A stretch of 64,000 bases of DNA from Streptomyces sp. A012304 (GTDB taxonomy: Bacteria > Actinomycetota > Actinomycetes > Streptomycetales > Streptomycetaceae). The notes below the pieces were generated by a model. It ran no database searches. It saw nothing but the letters and a program-made list of their open reading frames with translations, and had not been told where the DNA came from. This document shows positions 42,426 through 51,325 of the stretch, piece by piece (the first letter of the stretch is position 1; every line of letters starts with the position of its first letter). The stretch is from contig NZ_BQUN01000034.1 of the NCBI RefSeq assembly GCF_026008495.1, positions 158,258 to 222,257 on the forward strand. The letters are read 5' to 3'. Both the position numbers and the translations under genes were made by a program.

Positions 42426-44644
42426 CGACCACGCAGGAGACCCGGGGCAGACGCCGGGCCGCACCGCCCCGGCGCACGGTTCCCAAGAGCCGGTCGAAGA
42501 CCGTCCGTACCCCGACCGTGCTCCAGATGGAGGCGGTGGAGTGCGGCGCCGCCTCCCTCGCCATGGTCCTCGGCCACTACGGCCGGCACGTCCCGCTGGA
42601 GGAGCTGCGCATCGCGTGCGGCGTGTCCCGCGACGGTTCCCGCGCGAGCAACCTGCTGAAGGCAGCCCGCAGCTACGGACTGACCGCCAAGGGCATGCAG
42701 ATGGACCTGGCGGCCCTCGCCGAGGTGAAGGCCCCCGCGATCCTCTTCTGGGAGTTCAACCACTACGTCGTCTACGACGGCATGGGCCGCCGCTTCGGCC
42801 GGCGCGGGGTGTTCGTCAACGACCCCGGCAAGGGCCGCCGTTTCGTGCCGATGGAGGACTTCGACGGCAGCTTCACCGGTGTGGTGCTGGTCCTCGAACC
42901 GGGTGAGGGCTTCGAGGGGGGCGGGCGCCGGCCGGGTGTGCTGGGCGCGATGCCGGCCCGGCTGCGCGGCACCGCGGGCACCCTGCCGGCCGCGGTGCTG
43001 GCGAGCCTGCTGCTGGTCCTGGTGGGCGCGGCCGTTCCGGCGCTGAGCCGCACCTACATCGACATGTTCCTGATCGGCGGCCAGACCTCGCTGCTGGACG
43101 TGCTGTTCGCGTCCATGGGTGCCTGCGTGCTGCTCACCCTCGCCCTGACCTGGCTCCAGCAGGCCAACCTCCATCACGGCCGGATCATCTCCTCCACCCT
43201 GTCCAGCGCCCGCTTCCTGCGCCATCTGCTGCGGCTGCCGGTGACCTTCTTCTCCCAGCGCAGCCCGGCCGACCTGGTGCAGCGCCTCCAGTCCAACGAC
43301 GCCGTGGCCGAGACCCTGGCCCGCGACCTCGCCTCGGCGGGCGTGGACGCGGTGGTCGTCGTGCTGTACGCGGTCCTCCTCTACACCTACGACCCGCAGC
43401 TGACGTTCGTCGGCATCGGCGTGGCCCTGCTGAACATCGTCGCCATGCGGATCGTGATCCGGCTGCGCGCGACGCGTACGGCGAAGCTGCGGGCGGACAA
43501 CGCACGGCTGACCAACACCGCCTACACCGGGCTCCAGCTGATCGAGACGATGAAGGCGACCGGCGGCGAGGACGGCTACTTCCGCAAGTGGGCCGGGCAG
43601 CACGCGACCACGCTGGAGGAGCAGCAGCGGCTCGGTGTGCCGAGCGCCTGGCTGGGCGTCGTCGCGCCGACGCTCGCCACGGTCAACAGCGCGCTGATCC
43701 TGTGGATCGGCGGGATGCGGGCCATCGAGGGCCATGTCTCGGTGGGCCTGCTGGTCGCCTTCCAGGCGCTGGTCACCCGTTTCACCGCTCCGCTGACCCG
43801 CCTCAACGGTGTCGCGGGGCGCATCCAGGACTTCGCGGCGGACGTGGCCCGGCTGAAGGACGTGGAGAACTTCCGTGCCGACCCGCTCTACGACCGCCGT
43901 ACCGGCGCCGACTCCACCCGCCGGCTGCACGGCCACGTCGAGCTGGAGAACATCACCTTCGGCTACAGCCCGCTGGACAAGCCGCTGCTGACGGGCTTCG
44001 ACCTGACCGTCGGACCGGGGCGGCAGGTGGCGCTGGTCGGCGGCTCGGGCAGCGGCAAGTCCACGGTCTCCCGGCTGATCTCCGGCCTGTACACACCGTG
44101 GGAGGGCGTGATCCGCATCGACGGGCAGCGCCTGGAGGACATCCCGCGCGGGGCGCTGGCGGCCTCGGTCTCCTTCGTCGACCAGGAGGTGTTCCTCTTC
44201 GAAGGCACGGTCCGCGACAACGTGGCGCTGTGGGACCCGTCGATCCCCGACGACGCGGTGGTGGACGCGCTGCGCGACGCGGCGCTGTACGACGTCGTGA
44301 TGCGCCGGCCGGGCGGCATCCACAGCAAGGTGGAGCAGGACGGGCGCAACTTCTCCGGAGGGCAGCGCCAACGCCTGGAGATCGCCCGGGCGCTGGTGCG
44401 CCGGCCCAGCATCCTCGTGCTGGACGAGGTGACCAGCGCGCTGGACGCGGAGACCGAGCTGGTCGTCATGGACAACCTGCGCCGGCGCGGCTGCGCGTGC
44501 GTGGTGATCGCCCACCGGCTGAGCACGGTCCGCGACAGCGACGAGATCGTCGTCCTCCAGCACGGCACGGTCGTGGAGCGGGGGCGGCACGAGGACCTCG
44601 TGGTGCGCGGCGGTGCGTACGCGGCGCTGGTCAGGGAGCGGTGA
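42422..44644 (+). CDS. NHLM-type ABC transporter with C39 peptidase domain
   Basis: A 740-residue peptidase-containing ABC transporter. The N-terminal C39 domain keeps the catalytic Cys41 (MEAVECGAASLAMVLGHYG), His114 (NHYVVYDG) and Asp134 (NDPGKG), so it can cut after the Gly-Gly of the adjacent peptide. Six membrane helices follow (about 190-470) and then an ATPase: Walker A GGSGSGKST, signature FSGGQRQRLEIARAL, Walker B ILVLDEVTSALD. Processing and export are thus one machine. It overlaps both neighbours by 4 nt (GTGA) in a tightly coupled operon. Confidence 0.92.
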   Translation: MTTTQETRGRRRAAPPRRTVPKSRSKTVRTPTVLQMEAVECGAASLAMVLGHYGRHVPLEELRIACGVSRDGSRASNLLKAARSYGLTAKGMQMDLAALAEVKAPAILFWEFNHYVVYDGMGRRFGRRGVFVNDPGKGRRFVPMEDFDGSFTGVVLVLEPGEGFEGGGRRPGVLGAMPARLRGTAGTLPAAVLASLLLVLVGAAVPALSRTYIDMFLIGGQTSLLDVLFASMGACVLLTLALTWLQQANLHHGRIISSTLSSARFLRHLLRLPVTFFSQRSPADLVQRLQSNDAVAETLARDLASAGVDAVVVVLYAVLLYTYDPQLTFVGIGVALLNIVAMRIVIRLRATRTAKLRADNARLTNTAYTGLQLIETMKATGGEDGYFRKWAGQHATTLEEQQRLGVPSAWLGVVAPTLATVNSALILWIGGMRAIEGHVSVGLLVAFQALVTRFTAPLTRLNGVAGRIQDFAADVARLKDVENFRADPLYDRRTGADSTRRLHGHVELENITFGYSPLDKPLLTGFDLTVGPGRQVALVGGSGSGKSTVSRLISGLYTPWEGVIRIDGQRLEDIPRGALAASVSFVDQEVFLFEGTVRDNVALWDPSIPDDAVVDALRDAALYDVVMRRPGGIHSKVEQDGRNFSGGQRQRLEIARALVRRPSILVLDEVTSALDAETELVVMDNLRRRGCACVVIAHRLSTVRDSDEIVVLQHGTVVERGRHEDLVVRGGAYAALVRER

Positions 44645-47457
44645 CGGCCATGCACGACGGTGATCTCGTCCTCGGCGCGCTCGGGCGGTCGGGCGCGCGC
44701 CTGGACTGCGCGGGCTTCAGCCGGCTGGACCTGGAGGGCCCGCAGGTGCTGTGGCTGGTCGCGGCCGGCGCGCTGGACCTGTTCGCGGTGGACGCCGGAC
44801 AGCAGGGCCACTGGCACCACCTGGGCCGGCTGGAGGCGGGCTCGCTGCTGCTCGGCCCGGTCACCGGACCCCAGCACACCCTCGTCGCCCGCCCGTTGCG
44901 CGACTGCGTGGTGCACCGGATCAACCTGCGCGAGCTGTACCAGCCCGCGCACACCCAGACCTGGTCCTACGACGAGTACGGCAACCCCCAGTACGTACCG
45001 CCGACGTCGAGCCCGCTGGAGTACGCGCTGGCCCTCGGGGTCGGCCGCGGTCTGTCGGTGCTCTTCCAGGCGCCGATGGCCTCCGAGGGGCCGGCCGAGG
45101 TCACCGACGACGACGTGTTCTGGATGCAGGTGCCGCCCGGCAGCGTCCAGTACGGCTCGCTGTACGGCGCGGAGGCCGCCGCCGACCTGCTGATGGACCC
45201 CGCGGTGTGGCAGTCGATGGTCGACCAGCAGTACCGGCTGCTGACCACGCTGGACCGCTGGATCGAGCAGCTGGAGCGCACCCACGAGACGCGTACGGCC
45301 GCCGGGATCAAGGCCGGTGAGGCGGTGCGGGCGCAGGCCGACCGGACACTCCTCGCCTCGATCGGCAAGCGGTCGGACAAGCGCGCGACGGCCGCGGACG
45401 CGGACGCCACCTTCGCCGCGTGCCGTCTGGTCGCCCGGGCCGCCGGGATCGCCCTCGCCGAGCCCGCCCAGATGGGGGCGGGCAGCGACCGTCTCGACCC
45501 GGTCGAGCGGGTCGCCCTCGCCTCCCGGGTGCGCACCCGGGCCGTCCGGCTGGACGGGCGGTGGTGGCGGGACGACGTCGGCCCGTTGGTGGGGCACCGG
45601 GCCCTGTCGGGGGCGCCGGTCGCGCTGTTGTGGCGGCGCGGCGGCTATGTCGCCGTCCATCCCGCGACCGGGCGGGAGACGCCGGTGGAGAAGGCCAACG
45701 CGGAGGAGTTCGAGCCGCGGGCCGTGATGTTCTACCGGCCGCTGCCCGAGCGGCGGCTCGGCCCGCTGGGGCTGCTGCGGTTCAGCATGCGCGGCACCGG
45801 CGGCGATGTGACGAAGCTGCTGCTCAGCGGGCTGGTCACGGTGGCGATCGGCGCGCTGGTGCCGATCGCCACGGGCAAGGTGCTCGGCGAGTACGTGCCC
45901 AGGGCCCAGGAGGACCTGATCGTGCAGGTCTGTCTGGCGGTGATGGTCACCAGCGTGGTGGCGGCGGCGTTCCTGCTGTTGCAGAACCTGACCATCCTGC
46001 GCCTGGAGGGCCGGATCGAGGCGACGCTCCAGCCGGCCGTGTGGGACCGGCTGCTCAGGCTGCCGACGAAGTTCTTCGCCGAGCGCTCGACCGGTGAACT
46101 GGCCAGCGCGGCCATGGGCATCAGCGCGATCCGCCGGCTGCTGGCGGGGCTCGGCCCGTCGGTGGCGCAGTCGGTGACGATCGGCGCCATGAACCTGGGG
46201 CTGCTGCTGTGGTACAGCGTGCCACTGGCGCTCGCGGCGATCGGGATGCTGGTCGTCATCGCCGGTGTGTTCCTGGCGCTCGGCCTGTGGCAGGTGCGCT
46301 GGCAGCGACGGCTGGTGGTGCTGAGCAACAAGCTGAACAACCAGGCGTTCCAGACGCTGCGCGGCCTGCCGAAGCTGCGGGTGGCGGCCGCCGAGAACTA
46401 CGCGTACGCGGCCTGGGCCGACCGGTTCGCGCGCAGCCGCGAGCTCCAGCAGCGGCTCGGCCGGATCAAGAACCTCAACGCGGTGCTCGGCGCGGTGTAC
46501 CTGCCGTTGTGCTCGCTGCTGATGTTCATGCTGCTGGCCGGTCCGGCGCGCGGCGCGCTGTCGGCGGCGGACTTCCTCACCTTCAACACCTCCATGACGA
46601 TGCTGCTGACCTCGGTGACCTCGTTGACCGGCGCGTTCGTGTCGGCGGTGGCGGCGCTGCCGTTGTTCGAGGAGATCCGGCCGGTGCTGGAGGCGACCCC
46701 CGAGGTGCGTACGGCGAGCACCCGGCCGGGGCCGCTGTCCGGGGCGGTGGAGGCCCGCCGGCTGTCGTTCCGTTACTCCGACGACGGTCCGCTCGTGCTG
46801 GACGACGTGTCGTTCGAGGTGCGGCCGGGTGAGTTCGTGGCGGTCGTCGGGCCGAGCGGCTGCGGCAAGTCCACCCTGCTGCGCCTGCTCATCGGCTTCG
46901 ACCGCCCGCTGTCCGGCAGCGTCCTGTACGACGGCCAGGATCTGGCGGCCCTCGACCAGGCCGCCGTGCGCCGGCAGTGCGGTGTCGTGCTCCAGCACGC
47001 GCAGCCGTTCACCGGCTCGATCCTGGACGTCGTCTGCGGCACCGAGTCGTACACGCCGGAGGAGGCGATGGCGGCGGCCGAGATGGCGGGGCTCGCCGAG
47101 GACATCAAGCGGATGCCGATGGGGCTGCACACGATCGTCTCCGGCAGCGGATCGGTCTCGGGCGGGCAGCGTCAGCGCCTGATGATCGCCCAGGCGCTGA
47201 TCCGCCGTCCCCGCATCCTCTTCTTCGACGAGGCGACCAGCGCCCTCGACAACGAGACGCAGCGCACGGTCATCGAGAGCACCCGCAAGCTCAACGCCAC
47301 CCGGATCGTGATCGCCCACCGTCTGTCGACGGTGATGGACGCCGACCGGGTGGTGGTGATGGAGAACGGCAGGGTCGCCGAGCAGGGCCCGCCCGCGCGG
47401 CTGCTGGCGGACACCGGCGGGCGGCTGCACGAGCTGGTGCGACGGCAGCTGGCGTGA
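44641..47457 (+). CDS. second NHLM-type ABC transporter with large N-terminal domain
   Basis: A 938-residue ABC exporter half. About 370 N-terminal residues precede the membrane domain. The first 110 (LVAAGALDLFAVDAG, GRLEAGSLLLGPV) resemble a cyclic-nucleotide-binding-like beta barrel, as in the ATP-binding partner of NHLM systems. Six helices (about 385-660) and a full ATPase follow (Walker A GPSGCGKST near 738, SVSGGQRQRLMIAQAL, LFFDEATSALD). No C39 peptidase is present, so it probably forms a heterodimer with, or acts after, the C39 transporter. GTG 44641 overlaps the upstream stop; ATG 44650 is possible. Confidence 0.9.
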   Translation: MTAMHDGDLVLGALGRSGARLDCAGFSRLDLEGPQVLWLVAAGALDLFAVDAGQQGHWHHLGRLEAGSLLLGPVTGPQHTLVARPLRDCVVHRINLRELYQPAHTQTWSYDEYGNPQYVPPTSSPLEYALALGVGRGLSVLFQAPMASEGPAEVTDDDVFWMQVPPGSVQYGSLYGAEAAADLLMDPAVWQSMVDQQYRLLTTLDRWIEQLERTHETRTAAGIKAGEAVRAQADRTLLASIGKRSDKRATAADADATFAACRLVARAAGIALAEPAQMGAGSDRLDPVERVALASRVRTRAVRLDGRWWRDDVGPLVGHRALSGAPVALLWRRGGYVAVHPATGRETPVEKANAEEFEPRAVMFYRPLPERRLGPLGLLRFSMRGTGGDVTKLLLSGLVTVAIGALVPIATGKVLGEYVPRAQEDLIVQVCLAVMVTSVVAAAFLLLQNLTILRLEGRIEATLQPAVWDRLLRLPTKFFAERSTGELASAAMGISAIRRLLAGLGPSVAQSVTIGAMNLGLLLWYSVPLALAAIGMLVVIAGVFLALGLWQVRWQRRLVVLSNKLNNQAFQTLRGLPKLRVAAAENYAYAAWADRFARSRELQQRLGRIKNLNAVLGAVYLPLCSLLMFMLLAGPARGALSAADFLTFNTSMTMLLTSVTSLTGAFVSAVAALPLFEEIRPVLEATPEVRTASTRPGPLSGAVEARRLSFRYSDDGPLVLDDVSFEVRPGEFVAVVGPSGCGKSTLLRLLIGFDRPLSGSVLYDGQDLAALDQAAVRRQCGVVLQHAQPFTGSILDVVCGTESYTPEEAMAAAEMAGLAEDIKRMPMGLHTIVSGSGSVSGGQRQRLMIAQALIRRPRILFFDEATSALDNETQRTVIESTRKLNATRIVIAHRLSTVMDADRVVVMENGRVAEQGPPARLLADTGGRLHELVRRQLA

Positions 47458-47529
47458 CACGCACCCGCCCGGCCGTCCCGCAGCGGCGCCCTCCCCCGGC
47501 GACGCCACCCGGTGCGCCGGGCTCCGCCG

Positions 47530-47573
47530 CGGACCTTCGCCCGGGCTCGGCCCGGCGAAAGTCCGCCGTTTTT
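47530..47573 (+). terminator. Rho-independent terminator of the peptide-export operon
   Basis: CGGAC-C-TTCGCC (47530-47541) pairs with GGCGAA-A-GTCCG (47554-47565), one mismatch, with further GC pairing inside, followed by TTTTT at 47569-47573. Confidence 0.85.
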
Positions 47574-47722
47574 CGTGGCGGCGTTTCGTGGGCGGACCGG
47601 CCCGCGGCGCGGCGGCGGCACGGGTGAGGAGCGCGCCCGGACGCCGCTGCGGGGGGCCGGCGCATGGCCGAGACGCGCCCTGTCGGCGGGCATGACGGCA
47701 CGCGTCTGGGTACTCGCCCGCC

Positions 47723-48730
47723 ATGAGAGTCAGCGTGCTGGACGTGGGATCGAACACGGTGCGGCTGGTGGTGGCGGACGCGCAGGACGGGGTGCCGCTG
47801 CCGGTGCACACCGCGAAGTGGCGGCTGAGGCTGTCCGCACAGATCAAGCCCGGTGAGCCCATCCCCGAGGAGGCCGTCGAGCGGCTCGTCGACGCGGTCG
47901 CCGCGGCGGGCCGGACGGCGACGCGGTGGGGGGCGACGAGCCCGTTGGCCTTCGCGACGGCGATGGTGCGCAACGCGCCCAACCGTCAGGAGGTGCTGCG
48001 CACGGTGCGCTCGCGCACCGGCGTGCCGCTGAGCACCCTGCCGGGCGAGGTGGAGGCCGAGCTGACCTTCCTGGGGGCGCGGCGCTGGATGGGCTGGCGG
48101 TCGGGGCCGCTGGCGCTCATGGACATCGGGGGCGGCTCCTTCGAGGTGGCGTTCGGGCGGGGCCGGCTGCCGGACTTCGTGGCCTCGCTGCCGCTCGGCG
48201 CCGGCCGGCTCACCCACGAGTTCTTCGCGGACCAGGACCCGCCTCCCCCGGAGCTGGTCAGGGCGCTGCGCCGCAAGGTCCGCCACCAGCTGCGGGACGT
48301 GGCGGCGCGGATCCGCTGGGAGGGGCCGCGCACGGCGGTGGTCACCTCCCGCACGTTCCAGCAGCTCGGCCGGCTGTGCGGGGCGCCGCCCGGCCGTGAG
48401 GGTCCCTTCGTCGCACGCACGCTGACCTGCCGCGACCTGGGTGAGGCCATTCCGCGGCTGGCGGTGCTGCCCGCGGCCGAGCGCGCCCGGCTGCCCGGCA
48501 TCTCCGCGCCGCGCGCCGCGCAGAGCCTGGCCGGCGCGGTGGTCGGCCACACGGCGATGAAGCTCATCGGGCTGAAGACGGTCACGGTCTGCCCGTGGGC
48601 GATCCGCGAGGGGGTGCTGCTGCGCCACATCGAGGACGGCGCGTCCTGGTGGGCGGAGGTCACCCGGCTCGCCGAGGAGGAGGCTCCGCCCGGCCCGGTC
48701 CCCCTGCGCATCGCCTCCGCCCAGCACTGA
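47723..48730 (+). CDS. Ppx/GppA family phosphatase
   Basis: A 335-residue member of the exopolyphosphatase/pppGpp phosphatase family (ASKHA fold). The phosphate-binding motifs are VLDVGSNTVRLVVAD at the N-terminus and LMDIGGGSFEVAFG near 130, with GAGRLTHEFF after. It is of the short actinobacterial type without the C-terminal HD-like domain. It probably hydrolyses polyphosphate and/or (p)ppGpp in the cytoplasm. No strong ribosome-binding site precedes the ATG; a TACTCG hexamer about 9 nt upstream could serve a leaderless mRNA. Confidence 0.88.
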   Translation: MRVSVLDVGSNTVRLVVADAQDGVPLPVHTAKWRLRLSAQIKPGEPIPEEAVERLVDAVAAAGRTATRWGATSPLAFATAMVRNAPNRQEVLRTVRSRTGVPLSTLPGEVEAELTFLGARRWMGWRSGPLALMDIGGGSFEVAFGRGRLPDFVASLPLGAGRLTHEFFADQDPPPPELVRALRRKVRHQLRDVAARIRWEGPRTAVVTSRTFQQLGRLCGAPPGREGPFVARTLTCRDLGEAIPRLAVLPAAERARLPGISAPRAAQSLAGAVVGHTAMKLIGLKTVTVCPWAIREGVLLRHIEDGASWWAEVTRLAEEEAPPGPVPLRIASAQH

Positions 48731-48762
48731 TGTGATCCACACGGCGAGAGAGGACGTCCCCC

Positions 48763-48975
48763 GTGCCCGACACGCCCGAGCAGCCCGAGAACCACCCCGG
48801 CTCCGCCCTCGAGGAGGTGCTCCGCGAGATCGAGGAGGCCGAGCGCCGCACCACCGACCACCACCACGACGACCACGACGGCGAGGCCGCCGAGGCGATC
48901 ACCCCCAACCCGCGCGCCCAGGAGGACTCGCGGGAGAAATCCGAGGGAGGGCCGCGGGGCAGGGCTACGGAGTGA
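48763..48975 (+). CDS. small acidic hypothetical protein (70 aa)
   Basis: A 70-residue acidic, His/Asp-rich protein (LEEVLREIEEAERR helix, then DHHHDDHDGE). GTG 48763 has GAGAGAGGA upstream. It follows the Ppx/GppA gene by 32 bp and may be co-transcribed. The His/Asp cluster could bind metal, but no family is recognised. The 3' end overlaps the convergent Lrp gene by 11 bp. Confidence 0.55.
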   Translation: MPDTPEQPENHPGSALEEVLREIEEAERRTTDHHHDDHDGEAAEAITPNPRAQEDSREKSEGGPRGRATE

Positions 48976-49447
48976 CGGGACGCTCGAAGAAGGTCTCGAG
49001 CACCACGGTGGCCTGGGTGCCGCTGACCCCTTCGATGGCGTAGACACGTCGCAGCACGTCCTGGAGCTGCTGCGTCGTGGCGGTCCTGACCTTGAGCAGG
49101 ACGGAGGCGCTGCCGGCGATGACATGCGCCTCCTGGATCTCCGGGACGGCGGCGAACCGCTCGCCCGAGTCGCCCACCCACCGGGTGGACTCCACCATGA
49201 CGAAGGCGAGCACGCCCCGGCCGATCGCCGCGGGGTCGACGTCGACGGTCGTCCGGCGGATGACGCCCCGCTCGCGCAGCTTGCGCACGCGTTCATGGGT
49301 CGCCCCCGCGGACAGTCCGACGGCCTGCCCCAGCGCCGCGTACGAGCGTGAGGCGTCCTCCTGGAGGAGGGCCAGCAACTGCCGATCGACGTCGTCCAAC
49401 GGATCTCCTTCGGTGAAGAGCTTGATCTGCCGAATCTCATTCTGCAT
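48965..49447 (-). CDS. Lrp/AsnC-family transcriptional regulator
   Basis: A 160-residue Lrp-type regulator: N-terminal HTH (residues about 18-65, LDDVDRQLLALLQEDASRSYAALGQAVGLSAGATHERVRKLRERGVI) and C-terminal RAM effector domain (LAFVMVESTRW, ATTQQLQDVLRRVYAIEGVSGTQATVVL). Such regulators sense amino acids and assemble as octamers. It is divergent from the SMP-30/nadE pair with only 51 bp between starts, so it may regulate that pair as well as itself. Confidence 0.9.
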   Translation of the reverse strand: MQNEIRQIKLFTEGDPLDDVDRQLLALLQEDASRSYAALGQAVGLSAGATHERVRKLRERGVIRRTTVDVDPAAIGRGVLAFVMVESTRWVGDSGERFAAVPEIQEAHVIAGSASVLLKVRTATTQQLQDVLRRVYAIEGVSGTQATVVLETFFERPVTP

Positions 49448-49498
49448 AGTTTCGTTTCGTCAGATCAACATCCGATTCCGAGGGTGAGGGTGGCGGGC

Positions 49499-50440
49499 AT
49501 GCCCGGCGAGCGAGACCAGTTGTACGAGATCCTCGATGAGCGCTTCCGCCCGTGCGGTGCGGGCGACTCCGCGCTGGAGACCCTCTACGAGGGCTGCCGC
49601 TGGGCCGAGGGTCCCCTCTACGTCCCGGCCGGCCGGTACCTGCTGTGGAGCGACATCCCCAACGACCGGCTGCTGCGCTGGGACGAGACCACCGGGACGG
49701 TCGGCGTGTTCCGCTCACCCGCCGGTCACCCCAACGGCAACACCCTGGACGGGCAGGGCCGCCTGATCACCTGTGAGCAGGGGAACCGGCGCGTCACCCG
49801 CACCGAGCACGACGGCTCGATCACGGTCCTCGCCGACCGCTTCGAGGGCAGGCGACTCAACAGCCCGAACGACGCCGCCGTGAAGTCCGACGGCTCGATC
49901 TGGTTCTCCGACCCCGACTTCGGCATCACCAGCGACTACGAGGGCCACCGCGCCGAGAGCGAGATCGGCGCCTGCAACGTCTACCGCGTGGACCCCGGCA
50001 GCGGCGAGGTACGGCTGGTCGCCGACGGCTTCCGCGGCCCCAACGGACTCGTCTTCTCCGCCGACGAACGGCGGCTGTACGTCTCGGACAGCCGGGCCAA
50101 CCACATCCGCGTCTTCGACGTCCACGACGACGGCACCCTCAGCGGCGGCGAGGTCTTCGCCGAGTGCGGGAACGGCAACTTCGACAACATCCGCTTCGAC
50201 GACGACGGGCGGCTGTGGGCCGCCGCCCTGGACGGCGGCGTGCACTGCTACGACCCCGACGGCACGCTGCTGGGCCGCCTCCTGGTCCCCGGCAGGTCCG
50301 CCAACATCCGCTTCGGCGGCGCCAAGCGCAACCGCCTGTTCATCGCCGCCGACACCACGCTGTACTCCGTCGTCCTGTCCGTCACCGGCACCCCGCCGCT
50401 GCCCGCCCCGCCGGCCGGCCCGGCGAAGGAGCGGCCGTGA
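49499..50440 (+). CDS. SMP-30/gluconolactonase family protein
   Basis: A 313-residue six-bladed propeller lactonase of the SMP-30/regucalcin/gluconolactonase family. Metal-site residues appear in EGPLYVPAGRYLLWSD (Glu), NSPNDAAVKSDGSIWFSDPDFG (Asn/Asp) and VSDSRANHIRVF (Asp). It probably hydrolyses a sugar or aldonate lactone. ATG 49499 has GGTGAGGG at a suitable distance; GTG 49484 is an alternative. Its stop overlaps the nadE start (GTGA), an unusual coupling of a lactonase with NAD synthesis. Confidence 0.87.
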   Translation: MPGERDQLYEILDERFRPCGAGDSALETLYEGCRWAEGPLYVPAGRYLLWSDIPNDRLLRWDETTGTVGVFRSPAGHPNGNTLDGQGRLITCEQGNRRVTRTEHDGSITVLADRFEGRRLNSPNDAAVKSDGSIWFSDPDFGITSDYEGHRAESEIGACNVYRVDPGSGEVRLVADGFRGPNGLVFSADERRLYVSDSRANHIRVFDVHDDGTLSGGEVFAECGNGNFDNIRFDDDGRLWAAALDGGVHCYDPDGTLLGRLLVPGRSANIRFGGAKRNRLFIAADTTLYSVVLSVTGTPPLPAPPAGPAKERP

Positions 50441-51267
50441 CCGGCCCGGCGTCCACGTCCCTGCGGCAGGAGATCGCCCGGGACCTCGGAGTGAGCGCGG
50501 TCTTCGACGCACGGGAGGAGATCGAGCGCCGGGTGGCCTTCCTCGCCGGCCGGCTGACCGCCACGGACCGCCGCTCGCTGGTGCTGGGCATCAGCGGCGG
50601 TGTGGACTCCCTCACCGCCGGCCGGCTGTGCCAACTCGCGGTGGAACGGGTGCGCGCCGCCGGGCAGGCCGCGGAGTTCCTCGCGATGCGGCTGCCGTAC
50701 GGTGTCCAGGCCGACGAGCAGGACGCCCGGCTGGCACTGGAGTTCATCCGACCCGACCGCGTGCTGACGGTCGATGTGCGGCCCGCCAGTGACGCGGCGC
50801 TGGCGGCGGTGCTGGCCGCCGGCACGGTCTTCCGCGACGCCCGTCACGAGGACTTCACGCACGGCAACATCAAGGCCCGGCAGCGCATGATCGCCCAGTA
50901 CGCCGTGGCCGGCGCGCACGACGGCCTGGTGGTGGGCACCGACCACGCCGCCGAGGCGGTCTCCGGTTTCTTCACCAAGTTCGGCGACGGCGCCGCCGAC
51001 GTGGTGCCGCTCAGCGGCCTCACCAAACGGCGCGTACGTGCCGTCGCGCGGGCCCTGGGCGCGCCGGACGCGCTGGTGACGAAGACCCCGACGGCGGACC
51101 TGGAGTCACTGGACCCGGGCAGGCCCGACGAGGAGGCGCTCGGCGTCACCTACGACGACATCGACGACCTCCTGGAGGGCAAGCCGGTCGGCGAGGCCGC
51201 CCTGGCCGCCGTCGTCCGCCGCTACCGGCTCACCGAGCACAAGCGCCGGCTGCCGATCGCCCCCTGA
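50437..51267 (+). CDS. nadE: ammonia-dependent NAD+ synthetase
   Basis: A 276-residue N-type ATP pyrophosphatase that amidates nicotinic acid adenine dinucleotide to NAD. The PP-loop motif is LGISGGVDSLTAGRL; FTHGNIKARQRMIAQY and VVGTDHAAEAVSGFFTKFGDGAADVVPLSGL are signatures of NadE. The length equals the bacterial ammonia-dependent enzyme, and no glutaminase domain is present. GTG 50437 overlaps the SMP-30 stop, so expression is coupled to it. Streptomyces usually have a larger glutamine-dependent NadE elsewhere, so this may be a second enzyme. Confidence 0.93.
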   Translation: MTGPASTSLRQEIARDLGVSAVFDAREEIERRVAFLAGRLTATDRRSLVLGISGGVDSLTAGRLCQLAVERVRAAGQAAEFLAMRLPYGVQADEQDARLALEFIRPDRVLTVDVRPASDAALAAVLAAGTVFRDARHEDFTHGNIKARQRMIAQYAVAGAHDGLVVGTDHAAEAVSGFFTKFGDGAADVVPLSGLTKRRVRAVARALGAPDALVTKTPTADLESLDPGRPDEEALGVTYDDIDDLLEGKPVGEAALAAVVRRYRLTEHKRRLPIAP

Positions 51268-51325
51268 GCCGGCCCCGCCGCGTCCGCCGTGCGGTGCCCG
51301 GCCGGCTCCGGGGTACCCGGCCCCC

